A stretch of 64,000 nucleotides of DNA. Source: Trachythela sp. YZ-2020. Its lineage: Eukaryota; Cnidaria; Anthozoa; Malacalcyonacea; Clavulariidae. Positions 31,004 through 42,011 of the stretch are shown here, in pieces. Position 1 is the first letter of the stretch; each line of letters opens with the position of its first letter. The notes beneath the pieces were generated by a model. It was not told where the DNA came from. It did no database searches and was given only the letters and a program-made list of their open reading frames with translations. A program made the translations under genes and the position numbers. The DNA is taken from assembly GCA_016169945.1 (NCBI GenBank), contig JADLSH010000395.1:10010001-10074000 (forward strand), in the 5' to 3' direction.

Positions 31004-32094
31004 TCATCGCCATGCACCCTTGGTGAAAATGTGGTGGTCAAGCATCCCGTGGGGGGCTTTGCTGGCGTCCTTCCGTCTACGACGTTGTGAACGAGTAGCG
31101 CTCGCATCGCCTGAGCTTAGGGCAGCGATTTGGGACACTGGTCCCGACTCCATGGCCTGTACTGCTGGTGGAGGTTGTTGTGGTTTCTCTTGGCGACGTC
31201 CCCTGCGGCGTTTGGCTCTGTAGCAGTCTATACAGATCGAGTGGGGCTGGACGTTCCATCCTTTAGCGCCCTCCATAAAGAGGTGGTACAGTTTCTTGCA
31301 ATCTGGGCATGGTGCTTGTTTGGACCGGTCTGTTGATGAGGATGCTGCCAAATGCCTCAACGGTTGCCCTCTCTGTTGGCTGCGGAAAGAGGAGACTGCG
31401 GACAGGCTCGATGAGGGGAGGGCATTACGCGCCATCTCTTTACAGCCGGCGAGCGATCACGCGTCATTGACGGGTTTTTGTAGGATCGCCTTGCCGTACC
31501 AAGGACCTGTCGGATGTCTAGGTCAGAATGTACCGCTCAGTAAGCGTCGCGGATGGCGTGGTCTGTGTAGTTTACATCGTTGCCACACGAGCACGCTGCT
31601 TTAAATTCACACGTCTTGGCTTTGCCGCGCACCCGTGCTGCGAACGCTCGGAATGCCTCGTCGCGCTCCTGGTGCATGTTTAGCAGGTCTGCTCGTAGCA
31701 CTCCCGTGGCAACAGGGATCACAGCTAGGGAACGCATTGTGGCGAGGAGATCCGCAAGTGGTTTGGTGGCAGCTTCAGCATCTATTTTCAATATGGAGTC
31801 TCCCAGGACAGGCCCGGCGCACTGAAACAGTTGTGATGCCGCTGACGGGTCTGCGATGCCCGACCCGCTTTTAAATACATTCCAGCGTCGGACAAATACG
31901 TTCCATTCTTCGAGTGATATACCAACATCGATCTTGGGGCGTTCTAGTCTGGGTCCCCGTATGGTGGGCGGAGCGGTTGCCACCGTGTGTGCGAGCCTGT
32001 GGTTTGTGAGCAGGGCGATAGCGAGAGCTTCGGTGACATCTGCCGACTGAAACTCACATCCAGGGACACTGCATTGTACAATTACCATTTCCAA
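31004..32094 (-). pseudogene. Gypsy-type Gag (frameshifted)
   Basis: 31537-32094 begins MEMVIVQCSVPGCEFQSADV with an N-terminal C2H2-like finger (CSVPGC...HRLAH), then a capsid-like helical region: ISLEEWNVFVRRWNVFKSG, ADLLNMHQERDEAFRAFAAR. After a frame change, 31004-31435 has CPDCKKLYHLFM...CIDCYRAKRRRG, a second Cys motif. This is the layout of Gag in certain Ty3/gypsy elements. No protease or pol follows; Helitron sequence begins at 30889. Unusually GC-rich compared with its surroundings, suggesting a younger arrival. Confidence 0.65.
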
Positions 32095-32190
32095 ATCCTC
32101 ATAAAGAAAGACTCGTCGTTTTTATATAATTTTATTTAAAACAATGAGGATTTCTGAAATAAAATAACAAATTACACTGATATAAGATAC

Positions 32191-32232
32191 GATAGACCAC
32201 AGTTAATGAAATAAGATGGTTTGGCTAGCCGG
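32191..32232 (+). repeat. P element left end: target duplication plus 35-bp TIR
   Basis: GATAGAC followed by CACAGTTAATGAAATAAGAT and 15 more bases to CCGG. Confidence 0.85.
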
Positions 32233-32408
32233 ACACACCCCCAAAATATGTTATTGTTCTCATTTATTGAGGTCACGTGCCGAGTTTAGTGCATGAGTGA
32301 CAAGCAAAATATAGGCTGTAATATGAGATGCTACATACTGCTACACCGAAAATCTTCACGCAAACTGCTTTCTCTGGCGAAATTTAGAATATTTTCTGTA
32401 GCTACGCA

Positions 32409-35269
32409 ATGCCAGGTTCTAACTGTGCACTCTTTGGCTGTCCAACTAGCCGTAAGAGCGATCTTTCGCTGTTCAAGTTGCCTTTTCCTGGACGGACTGA
32501 TGGAGACGAGACGAAGGCATTGAAAGACACCGCGCAAAGAATGGCTTTGTGTGATTTTACGAACTAGAGAAATGACACCAGAGTTGAAAAGAGAATCGAC
32601 AAGAACAACATATATTTATGTGAACTGCATTTTAAAGCAGAATTGATTGTTGATCGTAAGTATTGACTAGTTTTATCGCGCACAATATGATAATTGTTTA
32701 GGTCTTTGTTCATATTATTCATTGATAATGGCGATATACAATATTACAAATAGGCATTTACTTCGAAGACTAGTCCGGTAAAAACTGTTTTGTCTCTTTT
32801 GTAGATGGAACGAGGAAATCGTTGGATACGGGAGCTGTTCCGACTGAACATCTTCCACTGAAGAGCCATGAAACGAAGCCTAGCACACGTCGGGTTCTTG
32901 TACGAGAACAAGGTGGCCCTTCATCAGAAAGTCCATCAACTTCGCTTCACCCGTGGAAAAACGAAACGTTTGATGAATTTTCTGCAAGTATTAAGAAAAT
33001 TTCGCTCGATCCTTGGAATATAGCAGCGTGCACCGACACCGAAATCAGGATTGAACTTCGAGACAGCGAGTATTCCATTCCAAAATACGTGCTCATTATA
33101 GATTCGTGTTTACATTTTTCTCTGCATGTTTACAATTGGCTTCTTCCTGATCAGCACAATATCTATTCAACCCGCAGACGACGGATTTCCTCTGCCGAAG
33201 TTTCTGAACTTTTGGTTTGTCTTCATGACGGTGAATACCGAATATGCGAAGGTTTAAGACAAAATGATTATCTAAACTCCATTGCCAAAGATCCCGTCGA
33301 CCCAAGCTACAGTGTTTCTGATGTTGTTCATCATATTGTCCCAAAGAGCATTGGTATGGAGACAAATTATAGAGTGATGGTGATATTGCGTTCAGTTGAA
33401 TGTATGGTCCTGTTTGATAAGGATGTTAGTAAAGAGCAACTGACTTGCGAAACTTGCCTAAAACTACAGAAAAAAATCAACCAACAACAAACAAGGAAAG
33501 AGCGCAAGTCGAGTGCCCCAGCAAAAGATAAAGCTCCTTTGGCTGCATGCAGTGCTGAGAAGCTTCGAGCAACAGTAGTGGCGGACCGTTTACGATGTAA
33601 AGAGCTGGAGAAAAGAATTGAAAACCTGCAAAGCAAAATTGAAAAGCATGCTGTCAATGTGAGCGAACCATTGGAAAAAGATTTGTTGACAATAATGAGC
33701 GGACAGAACCTAGATTCCACACCTCACATGAAGTTCTTTTGGGAACAGCAAATGCGTCTACTACAAACCAATAAAATGGGACGTAGATATCACCCACAAG
33801 TTATCCGATTTGCTTTGTCGATACATTGCAAATCACCATCGGCATATAGAGAGCTAAGAGAGAGTGGAGCCCTCATACTACCTAGTGAGCGTGTTCTTAG
33901 AGATTATAAGAACTACTTCAAACCTGGAGCTGGTATAACCAAAGAGAACATTGAGGAACTGAAAGACAAAACTTCACAACATACTGGTATACAAAAGTAC
34001 ATCGCAGTTGTTATGGATGAAATGAAAATTCAAGAGAATCTTGTTTTGACAAAACATCAGGTGAACTGATTGGCTTTATTGATCTAGGTGATCCATTAAC
34101 CACTTTTGCTAATGTCGGCGAGGACAGTAATTCCATTGCATCCCATGCATTAGCCTTTTTGGTGAGAGGATTGTGTACCCATCTCAAGCACATTGTTGCT
34201 TATTTCTTTACTGGCAATGTGACATCTTTTCAATTAATGCCACTATTTTGGAGAGTTGTTGCAGTGCTTGAAACAACGGTAAAGCTACATGTGATTGCAG
34301 CGGTGAATGATGGTGCATCACCCAATCGAAAGTTTTTTGCACTCCATAGCAAACTTGGTGGCAAACTACCTGATGGTTTGGTGTACAAAACACCCAATCT
34401 CTTTTGTCTGGCACGAATGATTTATTTCTTTGCAGATTCACCTCATCTAATCAAGACTGCAAGAAACTGCCTCTATAACTCTGGATCTGGATCATGTAGT
34501 CGGTATATGTGGAACGATGGCCAGCATCTGTTATTTAGACATATCGTAGACATGTTTTACCATGATCAACAGTTTGCTCTACACCATTTACCAAAACTGA
34601 CATTAGACCATGTGGTGCTGAGCAGTTTTTCAAATATGAAGGTGAAACTAGCTGTTCAGGTTTTGAGTAGGACAGTTTCAACATGCCTTTTAGAGTGTGA
34701 TAATCCCAGTGTGGTTGGTACTGCAATGTTTTGCCAGATGATCAACGATTTCTTCGATTGTACCAATGTCAGATCAACATCCGAGCATGAAAGGAAGAGG
34801 AATGAAAGGATCAAACCCTATGAAAGTCCAGATGATGAGCGTCTTGTGGATGAAGGATACATTTCTTCAGTATTTTGAAGATTGGAAGACTAATGTCCAA
34901 TCTAGAGAGGGATTTACACCGGCTGAAAAGGAGAAAATGTTTTTGTCAAACCAGACCTATGAAGGATTTAAGATCTCTGTTAACTCCCATGTCGAGGCTA
35001 TCAAGTTCCTCCTTTCTGAAGGGTTTGCGTATGTTCTCACCGAACGGTTCATGCAGGATGTCATCGAGGACTATTTTGGTCATCAAAGAACCCAAAGAGG
35101 AAGATCAGATAACCCTTCTGCACAACAGTTTGGCTACAATGACTTGACCATTGCTGTTAAGAGGGACATTGCACCGTCAGTGAGTGGTAACACTGGAGGG
35201 CGTTATGGTAAAGAAAAATGGTTCACTGTTTCTGATGAGCCTGTGAAAAAGCGTAAAAAGAAGAAATGA
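32409..35269 (+). pseudogene. THAP-domain P-element transposase, two exons, frameshifted
   Basis: Exon 1 (32409-32655, donor gtaagt) encodes a THAP zinc finger: MPGSNCALFGCPTS (CxxxxC), LFKLPFP, then CELHF (CxxH). Inside it an in-frame TAG and two small shifts near 32565-32600 disturb the domain. Exon 2 (32805-35269, acceptor tttgtag) has a coiled coil (LEKRIENLQSKIEKH), FFWEQQMRLLQTNKMGRRYH, and VVMDEMKI, whose Asp fits the first catalytic position. One base is missing at about 34057. The following frame encodes a GTPase-insertion-like and C-terminal region (HLIKTARNCL, FSNMKVKLAVQVLS). A further shift near 34850 leads to ERFMQDVIEDYFGHQR and NPSAQQFGYNDL at the end. Full length is close to the family norm; this copy is dead but recently so. 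Confidence 0.88.
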
Positions 35270-36300
35270 TTCTCTTATTATTGAATTTCTCTACAATACT
35301 AAATAGGCCCTCAGATAACATCAGATAATTTTACTCAAGTGGCACAATCTGTTCCCCATAATTTAGCTAGTGATGTGCCAAGATGCATCCTACATGTACT
35401 CTATTTAGTATTTTACTCTGTCTAGCACTACACAATTTTACTTGTCAGACTGACGATTGTACTGTCAGTAAAATGTACAAAACTGTCAGATATTTATTAA
35501 ATCCAGTATCTCTTGTTAATATATTAGCTGACAATGCTCCCCCATGCACCCTATTTTAGTATCTTACTCTGTCTATTGCCAGATAATTTTACTTGTCAGT
35601 GCCAATGTATCTCTAACAAACAAAGTAGCATGCTACTTTGTCAATAATAACTCAGTCTAACACAAGAGTTAAGACAATTAATACTTTTCTAAATTTAAAT
35701 CTCAATATATAGCTGTGCAACTTTATAAAAAAATGCATTGAATATTGTTTTAACAGGACATTCATTTAGTTAACAAGGCTTGATTTTTTGGGTGGGATAG
35801 GGAGGGATGGGGGTAAAGGGTTAGAATTGACTGGGATGATGTGCAAATTGAGCAATTGCATGTCCATGAAGTGTCCCAAATATAGTCACCCTTTTCTAAC
35901 CAAACTCCTTTGGCTGTGTGCAAAGGTGTGCAAGGCGAGTGCTAGCGCCTTAAAACTAGTTGCTCTTTTTCAGCCTTCACAGGCTGTCCATGTCGGAATC
36001 ACAAGTTTTCCATGTTATGTATGGTGATATGTGTTTCCTAGGCATGCTGATGAGCCCTGACATGGGGCGAAACAGTCATTTTCTTTCTTCATATAATATT
36101 TTTAACAATACCCCCCTATTAATTAATAGATGATTATAAATAGCATTTGGAAAATGTTGTTATACTAGTGTTTTCCTGTGTATGGGTAAGTTTAGGTTTG
36201 GTATTCAAATACTTGAAATTTGCTTGTGTTTGTGATCATATATTAATTTGGAACTCAATATATCATACACTTAGAACAATTGTGACAATGGTATATATAC
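35270..36300. other. Middle of the P element: non-coding, with dispersed repeat units
   Basis: Two units of the repeat also seen at 5590-5912 lie at about 35360-35475 and 35515-35608. At 36046-36070 there is a hammerhead-like core (see separate entry). No coding region. Confidence 0.45.
36040..36075 (+). ncRNA. Hammerhead-like core without convincing stem I
   Basis: CTGATGA, stem II GCCC-TGACATG-GGGC, GAAAC, AGTC. The core boxes and stem II are canonical, but bases before CTGATGA (GGCATG) do not pair with those after GTC (ATTTTC), and stem III would be one or two pairs. Probably a relic of a ribozyme-bearing repeat. Confidence 0.3.
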
Positions 36301-36637
36301 CATAGCCGGATTTTCTGGGGGGGTGCGCACCCCCCAAAAAATATTTTGCACCCCCGCAAAAAGGTTTCCCACCCCACCTAGAGAAATTTGCACCCCCCCC
36401 AAAAAAATTTAAATGCTCATTGGGATGACAGTAGTGTGATTGAAATAAAGATTTTGAACTAAGTAGGACTAAAAACAAGGATTTTGAACTAAATAAGACC
36501 AAAAATTTACCCCCATTGACATATTTGATCCCAGACCCCTGCTGCAGCTTGCTCGGCGGCGCTACACACCCTGTCGCTCACCTCTCCCCCTAAATTTTCG
36601 GCACCCCCACAGAGCAAAATCTGAAAATCCGCCTATG
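36301..36637. mobile_element. 337-bp hAT-like MITE inside the P element
   Basis: TIRs CATAGCCGGATTTTC and the complement GAAAATCCGCCTATG, flanked by an exact 8-bp duplication ATATATAC (36293-36300 and 36638-36645). C-rich body (GCACCCCCC). An 8-bp duplication is typical for hAT; the flank is low complexity, so the duplication alone is weak evidence. Confidence 0.65.
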
Positions 36638-36967
36638 ATATATACAATATATTATTGGCTATTTATGATATTTACAGTCTATTATATTCAACTAGCTGTT
36701 TATGCACTATAAAGTATAACATATTCTAGTATTGAATAGTATTTAGTATTGAAGTGTTAAATGACTTAAATGTACTATTATACTTAAAACCTTGTTTGTA
36801 TGATCAATAATATTCTTTGTAGTTATAAGAGTAGTTTTGTAGTTTCTTTTTTTAATCTGGTATTCATAGACATAGTATGGAAAATATATTTATTTAATGG
36901 ACATTAAAAAAAGGCATATAAATTGTTAACTTTGTATGGCATGCAATATATATATATATGCACAATG
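36638..36967. other. AT-rich non-coding stretch
   Basis: No gene or repeat boundary recognised; (TA)n near 36946. Confidence 0.4.
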
Positions 36968-38228
36968 TCACTTTTTGACCTCACTTTGCCTTTTTAGTTC
37001 TTTTCTCAGACTTTTGCTTTTTTTCGCCTTTTGCTGAATTTTAAAGTTGCTTATTTTGTCCTTCGCATATGAGAAGCTACGAACCCTTAAGTATAGCTTA
37101 ACTATGTTTTCCAGGCAAAGTTTTCTTGTTTGTTTTGTGATTTCTTGACTGCAGTCCTGGGTAATATTTTCCCACAGTGATTTAAGCAATGACGTGTCAA
37201 GTGCATCATTGGTCACAAGGAATATTCCTTACAACAGTGGTCTGTTTCCCAATAAAATCCCGAAATATAAACTCCACAACCTCCAATATTTGAACCAAGT
37301 CATGACATGGTGTAACCAGGCCGCCACGGCTGCATGCTTCGATGTATGTGTTTTCCAAACTAGGGCAGATCATGTGCTGTACAATTGCTTGAAGCTCTTC
37401 ATTTGTTCTATTTGCAGACTTTTTATTTAGTTTCGACAACACATACCATGCTATATATGATAATGGTCCACGTTCATGTTCACTGAGTTCTGTTTGTAGT
37501 TCTGTAGAAACACCAGCACTGACACCAGTCTCACTGCCACTGGGCTCTTGCTGACTAGTAATAACCACAGTATTAACACCACTCTTGAACAAGGATACTA
37601 AATGGTCTGGTATAGAAATCATAATGAGACTGCATAATTGTTGGTTTTCATGTTTCAAAAGATCACACGATTTTGGAATAAGTTCATAAAAATCCATTAC
37701 AAATGTATCTTCGTTTCGCTTGCGACAAAGTTGCTGATAAATTGGCAGTATATGACTGTATAGCAAATCGTTTGATGTTATACTTGCCATATTTGCAATC
37801 ATTTCACTGTCCCAGAAACCATCTTCCGTTATGTTGGCCTTTACTTTATCCACGATTGAGGACAGTTCATCCTTTGTCAGGGCAGCCATTGATAAAGAAA
37901 TGTTGCCATTCCCGTTGTTGTTTTTGTTCCCATGTTTGGCGTTTACATGTCTCGTCAAGCCACCTTTCACCTTGCAAACCTTCTCGCAACGATCGCAAGG
38001 GAAGGACTTTTCGCCGGATATTTCACATACAGCGTCTGCAATTTCTTCTTGCATGTCGTCTCCGTTTTCTTCGACTACAGACAGGGAAATATCGAAGTTA
38101 AATGGCAAAATATCCTCATCGATTTCTTCGTCTTGAACAAACGCCCACTCCTGGCCAACGTTGCTCGAAACATTTTCGTCGTCCGATTGTTCGGGAATCG
38201 ATACAATTGCCTCCAAATCGTCGTCCAT
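36968..38228 (-). CDS. C2H2 zinc-finger protein, second gene of the P element (frameshift near the end)
   Basis: Starts MDDDLEAIVSIPEQSDDENV 206 bp from the right TIR. The N-terminus is acidic (about 85 residues), then one classical C2H2 finger FPCDRCEKVCKVKGGLTRHV..KH at about residues 77-99. A helical region follows, then GPLSYIAWYVLSKL and RGGLVTPCHDLVQILEVVEF. The frame stops at 37206 (RNIPCDQ) and coding continues in the next frame: SLLKSLWENITQDC, LCLENIVKLYLRVRSFSYA and a Lys-rich tail at 36968. This protein type recurs as an anonymous repeated gene in cnidarian genomes as I recall it. Its place between the TIRs, facing the transposase, suggests an accessory role. Function unknown. Confidence 0.7.
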
Positions 38229-38433
38229 AGTTCTAACTTTGTTATTTATAAGTTTAACGGATAGATGAGTTTCTTAAGCGCAGTTATTTCGCGAAAGAAG
38301 ACGACAAACAGTGACAATGTAATATAATCCCTTATGAATTTGATACAAGCCATGCACTAAACTCGGCACGTGACACGTTTTTCTTTGATCCTCAACATAA
38401 TTCGCCGCCCCTGCGGAATCCTTTTGAAGTTTG

Positions 38434-38475
38434 CCGGCTAGCCAAACCATCTTATTTCATTAACTGTGGATAGAC
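38434..38475 (-). repeat. P element right end: 35-bp TIR plus target duplication
   Basis: Exact reverse complement of the left TIR, followed by GATAGAC. Confidence 0.85.
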
Positions 38476-38736
38476 ATATAGAACTGACATACAATAAAGA
38501 TACATACGTAATCAAGCAAATGATCCCGCTTTAGTTAGCAGATCTAAACGTAAACTATATCCCCTTCAGTATAATGTCTGTCTGTTTACACCGTACAAGA
38601 CTGTCTATATCACAATAATAATGTATCATGGCCAAAGGTCAAATGGCTCATGCAGCGACATGCACGCACGTGAACAAGCATGCGATGACGCAACAGTACT
38701 AACTAATGTTGATTGCATGACATATATGCCAAGTCT

Positions 38737-39480
38737 CTACATTTGGGTTACCTCAGAATTTAACTGAACAATTACCCCCTTGACTTCAAAGGGTGTTACA
38801 TTCCCTTGGGGTATAGTATTTTGAAAATAAATCACCAGGTTATTAATACCCTCAATAGAAACTAACACACACTTCCCAATGAATATGTATGCCATATGAA
38901 TCTTTCGAATGAGAGTCAAACACTTTAAAGTTCCCTTCAGAAGTCTTAAAAATGGCAACAGTGTTGCAATCAATAGTCAACAGGCAATGTTGATAATTTA
39001 TACGAGAATCCAAAAACAGAAAACGGAGAGCATTTTCCAAAGAATAATAAGGTAGACTGTTAGTTGGCATAAACAAGTCACCAGCATACGGATCACTATA
39101 TTGCAAGTAGTAGATTTTATCACAAACTGAAATCATTTCAGGTACATCAGTTAAAAGCAAGAAGGTTTTATTAATAGACTTGCTTAAATATGTAAAGGTC
39201 ATCTCCAGTACATAAGAGTGAATCCTGTGCAGGATTTTCCTTGATATCATTTGCCATTCTCAATAACAGTGGCACATACACATTGTATGACATTTGAGTG
39301 AATGACACTATCACTTGATTCAAACTTTTATATATTTGTTCTGGCAACCTCTTTGTTGGCAAATAATCCAAAATCTGCCAAAATATTTTGTTTGATTTTG
39401 ATCAAAATTATTAGCAAAATAAACTTCTGAAATAATGTTTATATACAAATTATCTGAAAACACTTCTTCAATTGCTTGAT
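38737..39480 (-). pseudogene. Transposon-type cysteine protease domain remnant (herpes tegument/C76-like fold suspected)
   Basis: On minus, in two or three frames: AIEEVFSDNLYINIISE, LDYLPTKRLPEQIYKSLNQ, YYSLENALRFLFLDSRINYQ, NTVAIFKTSEGNFKVFDSHS and GKCVLVSIEGINNLVIYF. The FDSHSKDSYG box has the His and Asp of this protease type, found beside Helitrons and other large elements. The N-terminal segment with the catalytic Cys is not visible. Frame breaks at about 39180 and 38860 show it is dead. Confidence 0.45.
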
Positions 39481-39876
39481 TTTTAAAAAAATTCGTTTTC
39501 CATCACATAACATAGATATGCAATACCGATGTGTATTCTTTATTTCTAAATCACATAACAATAACACACGTACATGGTCAAACAGATGTTCATATTTTTA
39601 TTTGTTAAATTTCACACTCCATTCGTCAGCTATAAGTTGTATCACATTATAATTTCAAAAACCATCGGTTCTTCTTTCAAATTCATTTTTTTACTCGCAC
39701 TTCATATATTTATATTTTCTTCATTAAGCTAATTAAGCTAATTACAATGTTTAAAAAAAATGGTTTTAAAAAAAAACGCTTCTCTTTCTAAGGTTCTCTT
39801 TCACAACATCAGTATATCTTTCAACATCAGTACATCTTGCTCTACTGCTATACTCTTTATTCTCTTCAATTTTTTA

Positions 39877-40290
39877 GGGTTTTTTAACAAACCCTCCATT
39901 CATACACACACTTTTGTGCTTTTTTTAAAAGAATGGGTTAAATTCCTGTTTGTATATAACCCACACGCGTTTGTACACACTCGTCACAGTACAGTTCTTT
40001 GGAAGCAGCACCCATCTTGTGTTCTTTTCACTAATTTTTAAAAGGGTTTTTTAACAAACCCTCCATTCATATACACACTGTTGTGCTTTTTTTTAAATTA
40101 GATTCCTGTTTGTATACTTATCTTTCAAAAAAATAGTATATTATCACCGTTAACACTACATATTTTCAAAGACAAAGAAGAAGTTGGAGATGGTTTACTT
40201 GATATAATTGTTTGGTTAATTTTTTAAAAGCATTTTTAACTAAATCCTATATTATATATATACACTGTTGTGCTTTTTTTAAAAAGAACA
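39877..40290. repeat. Three tandem units of ~170-185 bp
   Basis: Units start at 39877, 40044 and about 40230. The first two share GGGTTTTTTAACAAACCCTC, and all contain TACACAC or TACACTGTTGTGC, TTTGTGCTTTTTTTAAA. They lie directly upstream of the PLE and may be its 5' repeats. Confidence 0.5.
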
Positions 40291-40648
40291 GGTCAGATTT
40301 GCGACCCTCTGTTCCAACCAATCCCGAGAGATGAGCGGTGAAACAGGCAAATTGTTACTGCTTGAATGGCATTTGGTGGCGAAAATATTGAGGCTCTTGC
40401 CAACAAAAGTTCTGTTTTAGAGTTGACATCTGTTATGGACAAGAAACTTGTGTGACCTAAAATATCTTTATCGCACGAAAGTAAACTAACAATGTTCGTT
40501 TTCTTAGTGCGATCTCTTCAATCATCACTACAAGAACCTGCAACAAATTTGTAATTCTTCAACGAAGCAGAATAATTAGTCTACTGAGAGCTGACCATTT
40601 CCTAGACTGCATTTTCTAGTCCTGCCATAAGCAAGAAAAGATCTGCAT

Positions 40649-41699
40649 ATGTTGTTTGAGAACTTTCGTTTAAAAATTACTGCTGAAATATGCCACCAAT
40701 CTGTCAATTTCCTAGACCTCACCCTTAATTTATTAGAAGAAAACTACCAACCTTATCGGAAACCCAATAACGATCCTCTCTTCATAAACAGTCATTCGAA
40801 CCACCTTCCCCCAATCATAAGACAACTCCTGCAATCAGTCAACAAATGCATGTCAAAATTATCATCTGACCATCTTTGCAACAGCCGCCCCCCTGTATGA
40901 AGATGCATTGCATCGTAGCAACTATCATGCAAACTTACATTATAACCCGAATGACAACGGTATTAAGAATAGAAGAAGACATCGAAATATCATCTGGCTA
41001 AATCCCCTGTACAGTAAAAACGTCAAAACCAATGTTGGCAAATCCTTCCTCAGTTTAATCGACAAGCATTTTCCATCCTCCAGTTCCTTACATAGGATAT
41101 TTAATCGCAACTCGGTGAAAGTAAGCTACAGCTGCATGGACAATTGCAAGAGCATTATTTCCAAGCACAACACCAGAATTTTGTCGAAAGCAAGTACAAC
41201 TACTACACAACCTACAATAAACAACCCTACTTGCAACTGCAGAGATAGCAATGAATGCCCTATTCAAGGAAAATGTCAAGTGACCAGTGTAGTGTACAAA
41301 GCACAGGTTATAACCAGTGATGCGGAGCCGAAAGAATATATTGGAATGACGGGAAACAATTTCAACAATCACACGAAATCGTTCAATCACCAAAGATACA
41401 AAAACAATACAGAGCTCTCCAAATATGTATGGATTTTAAAAGAAATACAGCGTAACGTTGAAATTAAGTGGTCTATCCTGAAACGAGCGGGTTCATATTC
41501 CAACGGCGGGAAAATATGTAATCTTTGTTTACAAGAGAAACTTTGTATTCTGAAAGCGGATATGTCAACCTTGCTTAACAAGAGATGCAAGGTCTTTTCA
41601 ATATGCCTCCACCAAAAGCGATTCTTGGCCGGAAAACATTACATCTCGTTACCTGAAGATCGTGAAAACGTGGAACTCGGGGTTGTGACTTTATTTTAA
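40649..41699 (+). pseudogene. Penelope-like element: end of RT plus GIY-YIG endonuclease
   Basis: 40649-40900 encodes the RT thumb region: VNFLDLTLNLLEENYQPYRK, INSHSNHLPPIIRQL. A one-base shift near 40895 leads to 40908-41699: YHANLHYNPND, NIIWLNPLYSKNVKTNVGK, FNRNSVKVSYSCMDNCKS, the zinc block CNCRDSNECPIQGKC, VVYKAQVITS, EYIGMTGNNFNNHTKSF, ELSKYVWILKE, IKWSILKRAGSYSNGGKICN. The GIY-YIG nuclease looks complete, including YIGMT. The RT core and its YADD are missing, so the copy is 5'-truncated. No hammerhead could be folded in either flank. Confidence 0.85.
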
Positions 41700-42011
41700 G
41701 TAAACAAAACAATTATATATTATTATTATTAATTAATCTTTTTACAGGTTAACTTGTTCAGCTATTACAATAAATGCTGTTATCCTACAAGGACCTGTAC
41801 CTACATGTACTAAGAATAATAAACTATTTGCTATAAAAGTTAAAAAAGTTAAAAGTTAAAAATTATTACTAGATAGTCCAAGATTAAAATATATAAAAGG
41901 TAAAATATTTGTTAAAATAGTGCATGTACTCTAAATATCTAACATTATTAAGACATCAGATTTCTTTTAAATGTAACAAATGGACATTTCGGTTTTCATT
42001 TCTCGCGGTAG
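41700..42011. other. No gene seen
   Basis: AT-rich spacer between the PLE and the LINE 3' end. Confidence 0.4.

Larger units (their letters stand above)
32198..38468. mobile_element. P-superfamily transposon, 6.27 kb
   Basis: Perfect 35-bp terminal inverted repeats (32198-32232 and 38434-38468) starting CACAGTTAATGAAATAAGAT, resembling the ATGAAATAA core of Drosophila P ends. A 23-bp subterminal inverted repeat TCACGTGCCGAGTTTAGTGC.. lies at 32273-32295 and 38351-38373. Flanking direct repeat GATAGAC at 32191-32197 and 38469-38475 (7 bp; P elements make 8). It contains a THAP/P transposase gene on + and a zinc-finger gene on -, converging on a repeat-filled middle. Confidence 0.9.

Noticed and set aside
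31004..31600. Plus-strand ORFs opposite the Gag region
   Set aside because: They are long only because of GC-rich codons on the Gag strand; no motifs.
32822..38228. Single viral or host gene cluster
   Set aside because: Perfect 35-bp TIRs, flanking repeat and THAP/P transposase motifs make a P transposon the better reading.
40310..40360. Hammerhead upstream of the PLE at 40649
   Set aside because: GAGATGAGCGGTGAAACAGG has a GAAAC box but no CTGANGA and no stem II pairing.
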